A program made the translations under genes and the position numbers. This document shows, piece by piece, positions 20,335 through 32,198 of a DNA stretch of 64,000 bases. Below the pieces are notes generated by a model. That model saw nothing but the letters and a program-made list of their open reading frames with translations, was not told the DNA's origin and ran no database searches. Source of the stretch: Symsagittifera roscoffensis (Eukaryota; Xenacoelomorpha; Acoela; Convolutidae); assembly GCF_963678635.1 (NCBI RefSeq), contig NC_087068.1, positions 32,754,189 to 32,818,188 of the forward strand, in the 5' to 3' direction. Numbering within the stretch: position 1 is the first letter of the stretch; each line of letters opens with the position of its first letter.

Positions 20335-20836
20335 CCGTAAGATGGGAAATTGGTAGTTTAACCAGATTAATGTATTAACAATTTTTGGTCACAGGGACTC
20401 GGGATAAGCAGGCTCATGACTTCCCACCTAACCCTCCGACCCCGGAAACTTTTGGTCTTACCTGAGCTAAAAAAGCTAAAATTTACCAGGTGGAGGATAC
20501 GCATCTTCCTCCTAATACAATACAGGACATTAGGGCCTCTAACTCGGGCATACGCCCGGAGTGGAGGGTTCGTCACTGAAACGTTTGCTGATCATGATGG
20601 TCTATTGTTTTTAACAGGCCCACCCAGGAGCGCCGTAAAAACGTATATGTAACACTCGCCCAGATTTTACACAATGACGGAGCGTAGAAAAAGTACCTAA
20701 TGACGACTCGCTGTTTTCAGTTACCTTAATTCTACTTGTTTTTAACCGTCTTGACCCTGTCAGTTATTTTTGTGGTCTGTTAATGGCTTAGTAATAAGTT
20801 ACCATTTTTAGGCCATCAGCCTAACGAGTTTTGATC

Positions 20837-21500
20837 AGCTTTCGTTTACATGCAAAAAAACTACATAGCTGGCTCTCGGACCCCCAGAAAACGTAATTAC
20901 CATCAAAAACACGGCTAAAAAACCAAAATTGAAATAGTTTTTAGTGACAGTTATATACTAAATTCATTAGAGATGGATTGACTCTTTCGTCGACTCTAAC
21001 TACTCATGCTCTGAAATACTAAAGAATATTGGAGTAAAGTAAACAAGTTCAGGGCATTAAAGCAGTTAAAATATACCTTTAAAGTCTCACACAGTCTCTG
21101 GGCACGTCGTTATCTCTCTGATTTCGTGGCTTAGGAGGGTTCGAATCCGTCCCGAATAACCCAAAGGACCTTCTGTCTATACGATTTTCTTTCGATCAGT
21201 ACCTTGTCGTGTCTTCTGGTCAAGATAAAACTTTTCGTTCTAGAAGATTCTAGAACACTGCGATCCTCCTTTACATCGCAAATTCAGTGCTAACGCCTTT
21301 AACGTTCTTTCGACGTGCATCGATTGTGGACATTCCAACCTTGTGCAGAATGTCAGCTCAGCCGTCAAACGATGGGTGCAAACCCTTGTGTAATCCACAG
21401 AAGCCTAACTTCTCTCTCTCTCTCTATCTCCTTTTACCAAATCAGAATTCCATTAGAGTTTCCTAAATAAGGTTAGGTGAAATATAGCGTGAATAAAACT
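20837..21500. other. Continuation of the diverged repeat, then non-coding DNA
   Basis: 20,837-21,110 aligns with 1,880-2,150 through shared words around AGATGGAT. 21,411-21,432 is a TC/TATC microsatellite. GGGTTCGAATCC near 21,136 is a perfect tRNA B-box core, but a tRNA fold is not present around it. No gene is seen. Confidence 0.4.
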
Positions 21501-23600
21501 AGAGTCAGATGTTTAAGTACTAAGCCAACCAGATTGTGAAAAACAAAACATGCACAGAGTACACCGGAAATTTAAAAGAAAACTCAAAAGGAATTTGACT
21601 GGGGAAACAGATCATTGGGTCTTTAGTGCCTCAATATGCCAGAACTTTCACGACACATCAGGTGTTCACCAAAAGTCAATGGTAGGAAAGAGAAAAAAAA
21701 TAAGGCACTGAAACGATAAATTACAAATGTTTTCGCACATTTGCGCATCATCAAGCATCCTCGATCATAAAATGCTTAATGATGCATCATCAATAAAAAA
21801 AAACTAAGACAATTGGATTTACAAAGTATTGAAAATGAACCAATCAACAGTTTGGAATTTTAAATTCGCGCTAAAATTACATCACTGTTATATCATATAA
21901 CTTATGTTTCTGAGACATTCAATTAAATTATTATATTATTGAACTTCGCCTTCTATTATGTTTTTTCTTCTAACGGAGGGGAGCGCAACTCCTAAGGCTA
22001 GGAATGTATCTGTATCCTGTATTTATCTGGATAAACTTATTTAAACCTGATCACGCACAAATGTGCAAAAAAGTTTGTAATTGCGTTGTTAAACCGGATT
22101 ACAAACCTAGTTAAACCTGAAAACGTTGTTAAAACTGACTGCACCTGTGTTTAAACTTGATGATGCACAAATGTGCGAAAAAGTTTTTAGTTTAACTTTT
22201 TAATTCACTCTTTTTCTCTCTTTTAGCGCATTAAAACTGTTTTCGCTCATTTCTGCATAATCAAGCATCATCAATCATAAAATGCTTGATGATGCATCAT
22301 CAAACACTATCGATCATAAAAATATTTTGCGACATTTGGCTATACAAAAAGATAATAATCAACCAAAGAAAAATTTGCAAATTTGAAATCCGCACCAAAA
22401 TTACATCTTGAATTTATCATCTAACTTGAGCTTCTGAGATGTTTTATTAAAGTTATCTTTATTGAACTGAGCCTTCTATTATGTTTTTCTTGTATGAAGA
22501 GGATGCCGAACTTTTTTTGGTTAATACCCAACATGGTATAACTTTCCCGAGGCATTGGGTGTTCACCAAAAAACAATGATAGGAAAGAAAGAAAGAAGAA
22601 GAAATCAAGCAAGTAAAAACGTCTTCGCACATTTGTGCATCATCAAGTATCATCGATCATGAATTGCTTAATGGTGCATCATGCACCAAGCCAACCAGTT
22701 TGTGAAAAATCTAAACAAGCACAGAATACACGGGAATTGAAAAAACTCAACAGCAACGTGACTGACGAAACAATTCATTGGGTGTTTAGAGCCTGAACAT
22801 GAGAGAGTTTTCACGAAGCATTGGGTGTTCATCAAAAAACAATGGTAGAGATGAGAGAAAAAGGATGGAAATAAAAACTTAATTTACACACGTTTTCAAA
22901 CATTTACGCATCATCAAGAATCATCGATCATAAAAATATCTTAAGACAAACTAAAAAAGCAATCCACCAAAACTCGCAAATTTGAATGTCGCGTCAAAAT
23001 TACATCACGTTTTTATGATATAACTTACGTTTCTGACACATTCAATTAAAAGTATCTATTATTGAACTTCGCCTTCTATTATGTGTTTTCTTCTAACGGA
23101 GAGGAGCGCAACTTCTAAAGTTAGGAATTGTATCTTTGTCCTATATTTAAACTTATTTCAACCCGATCACGCACAAATGATCAAAAAGTTTTGTAATTGC
23201 GTTGTTAAACTGAATTACAAACCAAATTAAACCTGAAAACGTTGTTAAACCTCATTGTACCTGTGTTGATGATTCCCAAATGTGCGAAAAAGTTTGTAGT
23301 TTACCTTTTTATTTCTCTTTTTTCTCTCTTTCCGCGCATCATCAAGCGTCATCAATCAAAAAATACTTGATAATACGAAATGATAAGAATCAACCAATCA
23401 AAAACTAGCAAATTTAGAATCTGCGCGAAAATAACATTGTATATATATCATCTAACTTGAGCCTCTGAGACCTTTAATCAAAATTATCTTTATTGAACTG
23501 CGCCTTCTTTTGAGTTTTTCTTGTTTTGAGAGGAGTGCAATTCCAAAAATAAAGAACTGCACCTGTATCCATTGGTTTTTAATACCATCCACAGATTATC
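21500..23600. repeat. Dimeric ~1.15-kb repeat array built on GCACAAATGTGC palindromes
   Basis: AAGCCAACCAG...TTGTGAAAAA occurs at about 21,522 and 22,688, and CGCCTTCTATTATG...TTCTTCTAACGGAG at about 21,945 and 23,068. A related half-unit with GCCTTCT lies at 22,468 and 23,499. Each unit carries several copies of CGCACATTTGTGCATCATC-type sequence in both orientations. 22,286-22,303 is the perfect 18-bp palindrome TTGATGATGCATCATCAA. Short frames inside show no protein features. A terminal-inverted-repeat (foldback-like) element family is possible. Confidence 0.65.
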
Positions 23601-23616
23601 TTTTCACGTGCGTTCA

Positions 23617-23816
23617 NNNNNNNNNNNNNNNNNNNNNNNNNNNNNNNNNNNNNNNNNNNNNNNNNNNNNNNNNNNNNNNNNNNNNNNNNNNNNNNNNNNN
23701 NNNNNNNNNNNNNNNNNNNNNNNNNNNNNNNNNNNNNNNNNNNNNNNNNNNNNNNNNNNNNNNNNNNNNNNNNNNNNNNNNNNNNNNNNNNNNNNNNNNN
23801 NNNNNNNNNNNNNNNN
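23617..23816. other. Assembly gap (200 N)
   Basis: A run of exactly 200 N interrupts the palindromic repeat array. The round length suggests a scaffold gap. Frames running across it are meaningless. Confidence 0.99.
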
Positions 23817-25170
23817 CTACTAAGCAATTGTTTTAGCCGGAAAAAAATTCCCAGGCTTTCTATTTTGCGGAGGATGATATTTTTTTGAAACAAAATGTTT
23901 AACATTTCTTTTTGGAAAATCAGAATGTTGTATTTTGACATATCAAAAAACTGCTCTCAAGAAGTTAGTTAATTGTGTTTAAAAATTATAAGAGAGCGAA
24001 GCATCCTCTTTGAAACAAACAAAGTTTTCAGCGATTTTTTCAAGTTTGATAAGTTTTTCCAAAATGTTAGATTCTTGATTCATTTGTTGGTTCAGTAGTT
24101 TGATCTATATTCAAGTGGCTATAGAGCTGCAGCTTAAACGTAGACTGATGTACATTGACTAGATGTATACATTTTGTTGTTTTCAAGTAATTTAAAAAAA
24201 ATTTAAACTTTTTGTCCGAAAAAATCATTGGATAGAAAAAGTTCAAAAAAAAAGAGTTTCACAGTTTTTTTTTCATCTCTTTTTTCCCATTATCGATAGT
24301 TTGATCTAAAGTATTTCAGAAAGGAATCTTTTTGTGACGTTCCTTTTGGTAAAGTTTTATGATGTTCAAAATTATTTTTTTTCAAGTTTTTTTTCTTACA
24401 GGAAGTTTTAAAATTGATGCAAAGCAGACAAATCAATCTTCTTTTTTGATGTTAAATTTTTTAGACCTACTTTTTTCAGACTTAAATCTAAATGAAAAGC
24501 ATCAACTTTTTTTGATTTTCAAGACTGAAGAGCAAAAACAGTTTTGTACTACTTTGTTTTCTTTATCTTGGATTGTTATCTAATAAAAAACAAAAACAGC
24601 TAGACGTTAAAAATTGAGGTCAACTCAAGTATCAGAACAAAGCAACACAAAACAGGCTCCAAATTTTTTTCATAGACTCCAAGTATGACAGATAAATTTC
24701 CTTTCTGACGATATTTTACTATTGGTAGCAAAAGTTCCATTCGGCTAGTTTAAGTTGTTATGCCGACTACACCTAGGGCTCACTGTTAGACTGGGATCTG
24801 CAAGGAAATTAAAAAGATGAAGTTGATGGCTCCAGTCCCCAAGCCGACTCATGCTTCTCGATTTTCTGGAGAGATCCAAATTGATTCTCCCATAGAGTCA
24901 TGCACTCATAAGAAAGTGAGTAATTCTAGCTCTTTGGTTTGCATAACTTAGGTTGTTTTCGCTGAATTGAAATGATAACCTCCGATGGTCAAAAAGTTGT
25001 TAATTCTGATTGGCTTTTCAAGTAAAAATGTAATTGATATTTCAGTTTACCATTTTATACGGAAAAAATGTGTGATTCAGAGTAATCCAATTGTATTTGA
25101 TTTCAATTATTGTCGTATAAAAAAGGAAATCTGCTTGACAACTTTCGCAAAATTAGTACGTTCATAAGCA
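23817..25170. other. AT-rich DNA, no gene seen
   Basis: Long A and T runs. The longest frame (24,359-24,583) is composition-driven (Phe/Leu-rich), with no domain, splice or start context. Nothing else is supported. Confidence 0.4.
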
Positions 25171-26578
25171 GAATCAGTCAAATTTTGGGGAATCGAACAT
25201 CAAGAATTAGAAATGAAATAGCTGATACACGCTAGTGTTCCCTATGGTCAAGACCATGAAATGTTTAATTTTTGTTCTTATAAAATAATTTCTTTACTGA
25301 CTGTTTTTGTGTTCTTGAACAGACTGGGACAAATTATAATGAAAAGCATGTTTTTTTTGCACATCATTATCTCGTATTCAGCGTCCAAACTAAAATGTAA
25401 GCAAAGATTTCCACGTGTTCGACAGAGTTCTGAGTGGGTGTAGATGACAGTTGTTAAGTTCAAAAAAAAACCTTTTCATTTCATACTGAGGTAAGTTGAG
25501 CGGATTTTGATCATCTGCTGAACGTTTTATTCAATTTAACGACTCTGTGTAAAATCTATCAATGACTGATAAACGAAAAGTTCGAATGAACTTGATTTTA
25601 TTTTATTAAGTACAGGTATAATATTCACGCATGTGTATATTTGCTTGACTTATTGTATATATCTATGTATGTTTGTTCAGAATGGAGCAATAGCTAAAAG
25701 TATAGTTGTCACAAATGAAACTGAAATCATCAAAAAATTTCAGGACAATGTTTTTTTCTTCTATTTTGTCAGTATTATGTTGAAACCAGATGCTACAAAT
25801 TAATAAAAATGTGTGTGTACCTATATATTACATAACTGATGTTTGTATGTTTTGCTTGTATTGATTATATTATACTGAAAAAGATGTATAGGCATGTTGT
25901 TTTTAAAAGTCTTTGAAACAATTCACGATATATACTTGTAGTTGGAAATACACTTGATGTCAAAATCAATCCAAATTATTTTCCTTGTTTTCTGATTGTT
26001 TAAGGATCTAGATTGTTTCAACTCTTTGTATAATTTAACAGTCAGTTGTTGTTTCTGTAAAATTGATTGTGTGTAAATAGGAGTTGTAATTAATTTTGCT
26101 TTGTACATGCAAGCACGACTAATGTCTATTTTGTGTGAATGCGGGTTTGTGGTTATGTAAATTTGTATCTAAATAGGCATATGAATAAACTCATTTATGT
26201 GCTCATTAAACTCACATCAGACGTGTAACTGTAATGAGAAAAACATTTCATCTAAAATATTTTTTTTCTTGATTTCCGATTACTTCACCAGATACTATTT
26301 ATGTATTAGATACTACGTTAAAACGTATCTCTATGCCTACGTAGAACCATAGTGAATGATAAAAGTTCTACGAAACTTCCCAATCATTTGTTAACCTAAC
26401 CAGTTTCATACGTGCAATTGTATCTAAAGCCCTATTGTTTTTCATAGTTCTTCACCAAACAACGGGAATGGAGCCTGCCACATAGAATTTCAATAAAAAA
26501 TCGTAGACAAAAAAAATCTGTCCATTGAATTGATAAGATTTCCAAACATCTGATAATCCAAAAAAAATCTCCTTCTAC

Positions 26579-26725
26579 CCTCATTCAATAAAACACTGCA
26601 TTTTTTAATGGGGTGATAGTTAAGCCATACCGACTACAACAGCAGAAAAAAGCCTCCGGTTGATGAAGTTGGTATGGCTTAACTATCAATGAAACAATAA
26701 AATGCACTATTTTATCGAATGAGGC
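26579..26725. repeat. MITE-like hairpin A, copy 1
   Basis: A ~57-base arm starting CCTCATTCAATAAAACACTG and ending GATAGTTAAGCCATACC pairs with its imperfect reverse complement ending TTTTATCGAATGAGG. The inner 17 bases, GATAGTTAAGCCATACC/GGTATGGCTTAACTATC, pair perfectly. The loop is about 40 bases. Confidence 0.75.
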
Positions 26726-27542
26726 TAGAACGAGATTGGAACATGAAAAATTCCGTGTTGTCATGCCTACTAGCAAATTATCATTTCGACGGTTAGATAT
26801 AATTGTCTACAGTTTTTTTGCAAGTATATGTAGCAAGTTCCATTCTCATTTATTGTTGGAAAACACTCTCTGTTGGAGAACTATAAAGCGGTGACTGCAC
26901 CAATGGGAGATGTTCCTGATCAAAATAGCGACTAGCAACCCCAGGCAAGCTATTTCCTGCTAAACCGGCTGGTCATGCCCAAAAATTGTTTAGGAATTGA
27001 TTTGAATTGTTTCCCGGGTTAATGATTGCAGGCGTGACGCAAATCATCAAAACGGGATGTCAAATTTTGCGAACATTGATCGTTTTTAAACGAATGTCAG
27101 CAGATTTACGTGTTCACTTTGGGCGAAAGGTGCAAACATCTGATAAATCAAAATTAAAAAACTGACTACAATTGAGAAAGTTTAAAACCTGCGAAAGAAG
27201 GGCAAGTATAAACATTCTAGCCTCGTTTGAGAGATGAAGTTTTAACAGAACTGACAGTCACAACGGCGGCAAAACCACTGTGTTGCAAGATTGTCAACAG
27301 AGAGTAGGGTTCTTCTACTGGCATTAACACATCTTCTTTCTCTAAAAAGGTAGAAAGGAACCTGCCGCATAGAATTTCAAAAAATCGTAGACAAATCTAT
27401 CTGTACATCAAATTGTTAAACTTTTAAAAAAACTGATAATCCAAAAAGTTTTCTGCTCCACTTTACAATTATCTGTCCTTCAAATTGATAAACTTTGAAA
27501 GCACTTGATAATCCAAAATACAGTTTTCCGATCTCTTTCTAG

Positions 27543-27690
27543 CCTCATTTGGTAAAACACTGCATTTTTTCTTAGTGTGATAGTTAAGCCATACTTACTA
27601 CAACAGCGGTAGGAACGCCTCACGCTGGTGAAATTGTTATGGCTCAACTATCATCCCACTAAAAAATTGCATTGTTTTATCGAATGAAAC
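27543..27690. repeat. MITE-like hairpin B, copy 1
   Basis: A diverged relative of hairpin A: CCTCATTTGGTAAAACACTG...GATAGTTAAGCCATA pairs with TATGGCTCAACTATC...GTTTTATCGAATGA, with a loop rich in GCCTCACGC. Confidence 0.7.
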
Positions 27691-28700
27691 ATTGACATAA
27701 GTAAATGATAGATCAGACTAGAAATATAACTTAGAAGCAAAACCTTTTTAAATTTTTTTTAAACAAATTTTAAAAAAAAATTTCACCAATTATCTCATGT
27801 ACAAAAGGAACTTGATTACAACGCTACCTACAAAGTTTCATTTTTACGCAAACAGCAACTGATTGTTAATCTGTACATTTTTAACATCTGTTGAAACAAT
27901 CTAGGTTATTAAAACAAAACAAGGAAGAAACTTATTTGATTTTGACAGCAAATTTTATTTCCAACTACAAACTTATACCCTAAATTGGTTCAAAAGTTTT
28001 TCTAAAACAACACGCATTTACATCTTTTTTAAGATAATATTACCAATACAAGCAAACAGCAAAACTTAAAAAACTTAAATATGCAATATAAATGTACACA
28101 CATATTTATTTTAGTTTTCAGTATCTGGTTTGAACATAGTTTAGATACAATACCTGAAAAAATTATCTTGAATTTTTTGACGAGTTGACTTTGAGTTGTG
28201 ACTACACTTCTAGTTATTGTTGCAATTCTGACGATACATACAAAGAGATATACAATTACAGATACCTACATACACAAGCGTAATCATCACTCTTGTACAT
28301 ACATACATAAATTCAAGTTTATTCGAATCTTTATTTATCAGTCTGTGGTACAACAGACGCAACGCCTTCAGATTGAATTGTAAAAGGTTTCTTTTCGAAA
28401 ATATTTCGATTTTTTGAACCGTAATCTATACCCAATCAGAAAGTTGTCAAACACGTGAAAACTTATGGGTACATTTTAGATTAGAGGCTGAATACAAGTT
28501 GTCAATGTGAACAAAAACCTTGCTTTGTCTTAAAACTTCTCCAAATCTGTTCAAGAACACAAAAACATTCTATAAATCTATTCTTTTATTTGAGCGAAAG
28601 TTAGAACATATAAAAAGAACAATCATGACTATACAGAACATATGCATATATCAAGTATTTAATTTCTTTTTCTCGATGACTAAATCCGCAAATTTTGTAT

Positions 28701-29175
28701 GATTTGCTTTTAATGAGTAAATTTTTGAGCTGAGTTTTTAAAATGTTCGGCATTTAGCTCAGAAGATTATCACACATGTTACAAAACTGTTTGTTACAAC
28801 TTTCTTTTTTTAAAATAGGAAAGAAATTGCTAAAATGTGTAGATGAAATGGCTGAAAACTGACTGCTGCATTTTTTTTTGCAATACTCTGCTCGTGAAGT
28901 TTACAAAGTAAAACTGTAAATTATGTATGTAGGTATGACTGTAATTAGATTTAAGAAAACGTAAAAACGTTATAGATATATACTTGTGTGAATGTTTATT
29001 TGTAGCAATAAACAAACGTATGTATTTATATTTTGAATGTGTGTGTTTGTAAGCAAGTTGATGTGTATGTATGTATGATTGTAGGTTTTCTGTATGTGCT
29101 GGTCAAAGCAAAATTACTATAACTAGAAGAGTCATTATAATCTAACTTGTTTATTTTTTTTTGTATTGTTGTTGC
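28701..29175. other. Spacer between the two inverted-repeat element copies
   Basis: AT-rich with TGTATGTATG-type microsatellite words (about 28,920-29,090). No gene is seen. Confidence 0.4.
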
Positions 29176-30249
29176 GAGCTGAACGTTTCATTCAATTTAA
29201 CGACTCTGTGTAAAATCTATCAATGACTGATAAACGAAAAGTTCGAATGAACTTGATTTTGTTTTTTTTTAAGTACAGGTATAATATTTACGCGTGTGTA
29301 TATGTGCTTGGCTTATTGTATATATCTATGTATGTTTGTTCAGAACGGAGCAATAGCTAGATGTATAGTTGTCACAACTCAAACTGAAATCATTAAAAAA
29401 CTTCAGGACAATGTTTTTTCTTCTGTTTTGTCAGTATTATGTTGAAACCAGATGCTACAAACTAATAAAAATATGTGTGTATGTATATATTACATATCTG
29501 ATGTTTGTATGTTTTGCTTGTATTTATTATATTATATTGAAACAGATGTATAGACATGTTGTTTTAAAAAATCTTTGAAACAATTCACGATATATACTTG
29601 TAGTTGGAAATACTTTTGATGTCAAAATCAATCCAAATTATTTTCCTTGTTTTCTGATGGTTTAAGGATCTAGATTGTTTCAACTCATTGTATAATTTAA
29701 CAATCAGTTGTTGTTTGCGTAAAATTGAATGTGTGTAAATAGAAGTTAATGAGTAAAATGAGTGTGTAAATTAAATTTGTTTTGTACATGCAAGCACGAC
29801 TAATGTCTATTTTGTATGAATGCGGGTTTGTGGTTATGTAAATTTGTATCTAAATATGCATATGTATAAACTCATTTATGTGCTCATTAAACTCACATCA
29901 GACGTGTAACTGTAATGAGAAAAACATTTCATCTCAAATATTTTTTTCTTGATTTACTTCACCAGATACTATTTATGTACTAGATACTACGTTAAAACGT
30001 ATCTCTATGCCTACATAGAAGCATAGTGAATGATAAAAGTTCTACGAAGTTTCCCAATCATTTGTTAACATTACCAGTTTCATACGTGCAATTGTATCTA
30101 AAGCCCTATTGTTTTTCATAGTTCTTCACCAAACAACGGGAATGGAGCCTGCCACATAGAATTTCAATAAAAAATCTTAGACAAAAAAATCTGTCCATTG
30201 AATTGATAAAATTTTCAAACATCTGATAATCCAAAAAAATCTCCTCCTA

Positions 30250-30395
30250 GCCTCATTCAATAAAACACTGCGTTTTTTAATGGGGTGATAGTTAAGCCAT
30301 ACCGACTACAACAGCAGAAAAAGCCTCCGGTTGATGAAGTTGGTGTGGCTTAACTATCAATGCAACAATAAAATGCACTATTTTATCGAATGAGG
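30250..30395. repeat. MITE-like hairpin A, copy 2
   Basis: Copy of 26,579-26,725. One arm base differs (GGTGTGGC for GGTATGGC), weakening one pair. Confidence 0.75.
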
Positions 30396-31247
30396 CTAGA
30401 ACGAGATTGGAACATGAAAAATTCCGTGTTGTCATGCCTACTAGCAAATTATCATTTCGACGGTTAGATATAATTGTCTACAGTTTTTTTGCAAGTATAT
30501 GTAGCAAGTTCCATTCTCATTTATTGTTGGAAAACACTCTCTGTTGGAGAACTATAAGCGGTGACTGCACCAATGGGAGATGTTCCTGATCAAAATAGCG
30601 ACTAGCAACCCCAGGCAAGCTATTTCCTGCTAAACCGGCTGGTCATGCCCAAAAATTGTGTAGGAATTGATTTGAATTGTTTCCCGGGTTAATGATTGCA
30701 GGCGTGACGCAAATCAACAAAACGGGATGTCAAATTTTGCGAACATTGATCGTTTTTAAACGAATGTCAGCAGATTTACGTGTTCACTTTGGGCGAAAGG
30801 TGCAAACATCTGATAAATCAAAATTAAAAAACTGACTACAATTAAGAAAGTTTAAAACCTGCGAAAGAAGGGCAAGTATAAACATTCTAGCCTCGTTTGA
30901 GAGATGAAGTTTTAACAGAACTGACAGTCACAACGGCGGCAAAACCACTGTGTTGCAAGATTGTCAACAGAGAGTAGGGTTCTTCTACTGGCATTTCTAA
31001 GCAAACAGTTCAAACATTAAAAACAAACATAACACATCTTCTTTCTCTAAAAAGGTAGAAAGGAACCTGCCGCATAGAATTTCAAAAAATCGTAGACAAA
31101 TCTATCTGTACATCAAATTGTTAAACTTTTAAAAAAACTGATAATCCAAAAAGTTTTCTGCTCCACTTTACAATTATCTGTCCTTCAAATTGATAAACTT
31201 TGAAAGCACTTGATAATCCAAAATACAGTTTTCCTATCTCTTTCTAG

Positions 31248-31395
31248 CCTCATTTGGTAAAACACTGCATTTTTTTCTTAGTGTGATAGTTAAGCCATAC
31301 TTACTACAACAGCGGTAGGAACGCCTCACGCTGGTGAAATTGTTATGGCTCAACTATCAACCCACTAATAAATTGCATTGTTTTATCGAATGAAA
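31248..31395. repeat. MITE-like hairpin B, copy 2
   Basis: Copy of 27,543-27,690 with the same arm-loop-arm order. Confidence 0.7.
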
Positions 31396-32198
31396 AATTG
31401 ACATTAGTCAATGATAGATCAGACTAGAAATATAACTTAGAAGCAAAACCCTTTTCAATTTTTTTTTTTACAATTTTTTTTTTAAAAAATTCACCAATTA
31501 TCTCATGTAATGTGAAAATACATAGGTTATTTCGTACAAATGAAATGTTGATATGTAAGTGTACAATTATGCACTTTTTGTGTTCAAAAATTGAATTTAA
31601 TGCTTGCATATATTTATCTATGTGTTTATCTATGTATCTTATGTTTGAGAAGAATTGTTTTTCTAATTTTAGTTACTTGCCTGCTGTGATTTTGTTGAGC
31701 AATAGTTGAGTTGATACATATGCATAATTAAAAACAAATATAAATAACCACGTACTCACATTTGTACAAAATAGACATTAGTCGTGCTTGCATGTGCAAA
31801 AGAAATTTGATTACAACGGCACCTACAAACTTTCAATTTTACGCAAACAGCAACTGATTGTTAATATGTGCACAATTAACATCTGTTGAAACAATCTAGG
31901 TTATTAAAAGAAAACAAGGAAGAAACTTAATTGATTTTGACAACAAATTTTATTTCCAACTACAAACTTATACCCTAAATTGTTTCAAAAGTTTTTCTAA
32001 AACAACACGCATTTACATCTTTTTTGTAAATAATATTACCAATACAAGCAAACAGCAAAACTTAAAAAACTTAAATATGCAATATAAACGTACACACATA
32101 TTTATTTTAGTTTTCAGTATCTGGTTTGAACATAGTTTAGATACAATACCTGAAAAAAATTATCTTGAATTTTTTGACGAGTTGACTTTGAGTTGTTA

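Larger units (their letters stand above)
18577..20836. repeat. 2.26-kb tandem unit, copy 4 (last)
   Basis: Follows copy 3 head-to-tail. At its right end GTTTTGATC runs into AGCTTTCG instead of returning to CGCTACATG, so the array stops here and the ancestral repeat continues. Confidence 0.85.
25170..28700. mobile_element. Non-coding element with ~0.9-kb terminal inverted repeats, copy 1
   Basis: The left arm (about 25,170-26,125) is recognisably the reverse complement of the right arm (about 27,790-28,700). Examples are TTTTTGTGTTCTTGAACAG on the left against CTGTTCAAGAACACAAAAA on the right, and GACTGATAAACGAAAAGTTC against a GAATCTTTATTTATCAGTC-type partner. Arms contain TGTATGTATG microsatellites. 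The core (26,126-27,789) has no coding capacity but two hairpin modules. Long inverted arms without a transposase suggest a non-autonomous DNA transposon or foldback element. Identity of arms is moderate, so it is old. Confidence 0.6.
29176..32198. mobile_element. Inverted-repeat element, tandem copy 2
   Basis: Repeats 25,517-28,198 from GCTGAACG to GACTTTGAGTTGT with high identity. It is more complete: about 280 bases at 31,509-31,792, including the AGTCGTGCTTGCATGT end of the right arm, are missing from copy 1. Both cores are non-coding. The direct-repeat arrangement indicates duplication after the element was in place. Confidence 0.7.

Noticed and set aside
21120-21160. tRNA gene suggested by GGGTTCGAATCC
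   Set aside because: Only a B-box core is present. No cloverleaf, anticodon arm or acceptor stem can be drawn around it.
21500-23600. CRISPR-like repeat array
   Set aside because: Repeats are palindromic, irregularly spaced and in both orientations, and the DNA is eukaryotic.
23510-23941. Open frames of 83-120 codons across the N run
   Set aside because: They consist mostly of unknown residues from the assembly gap.
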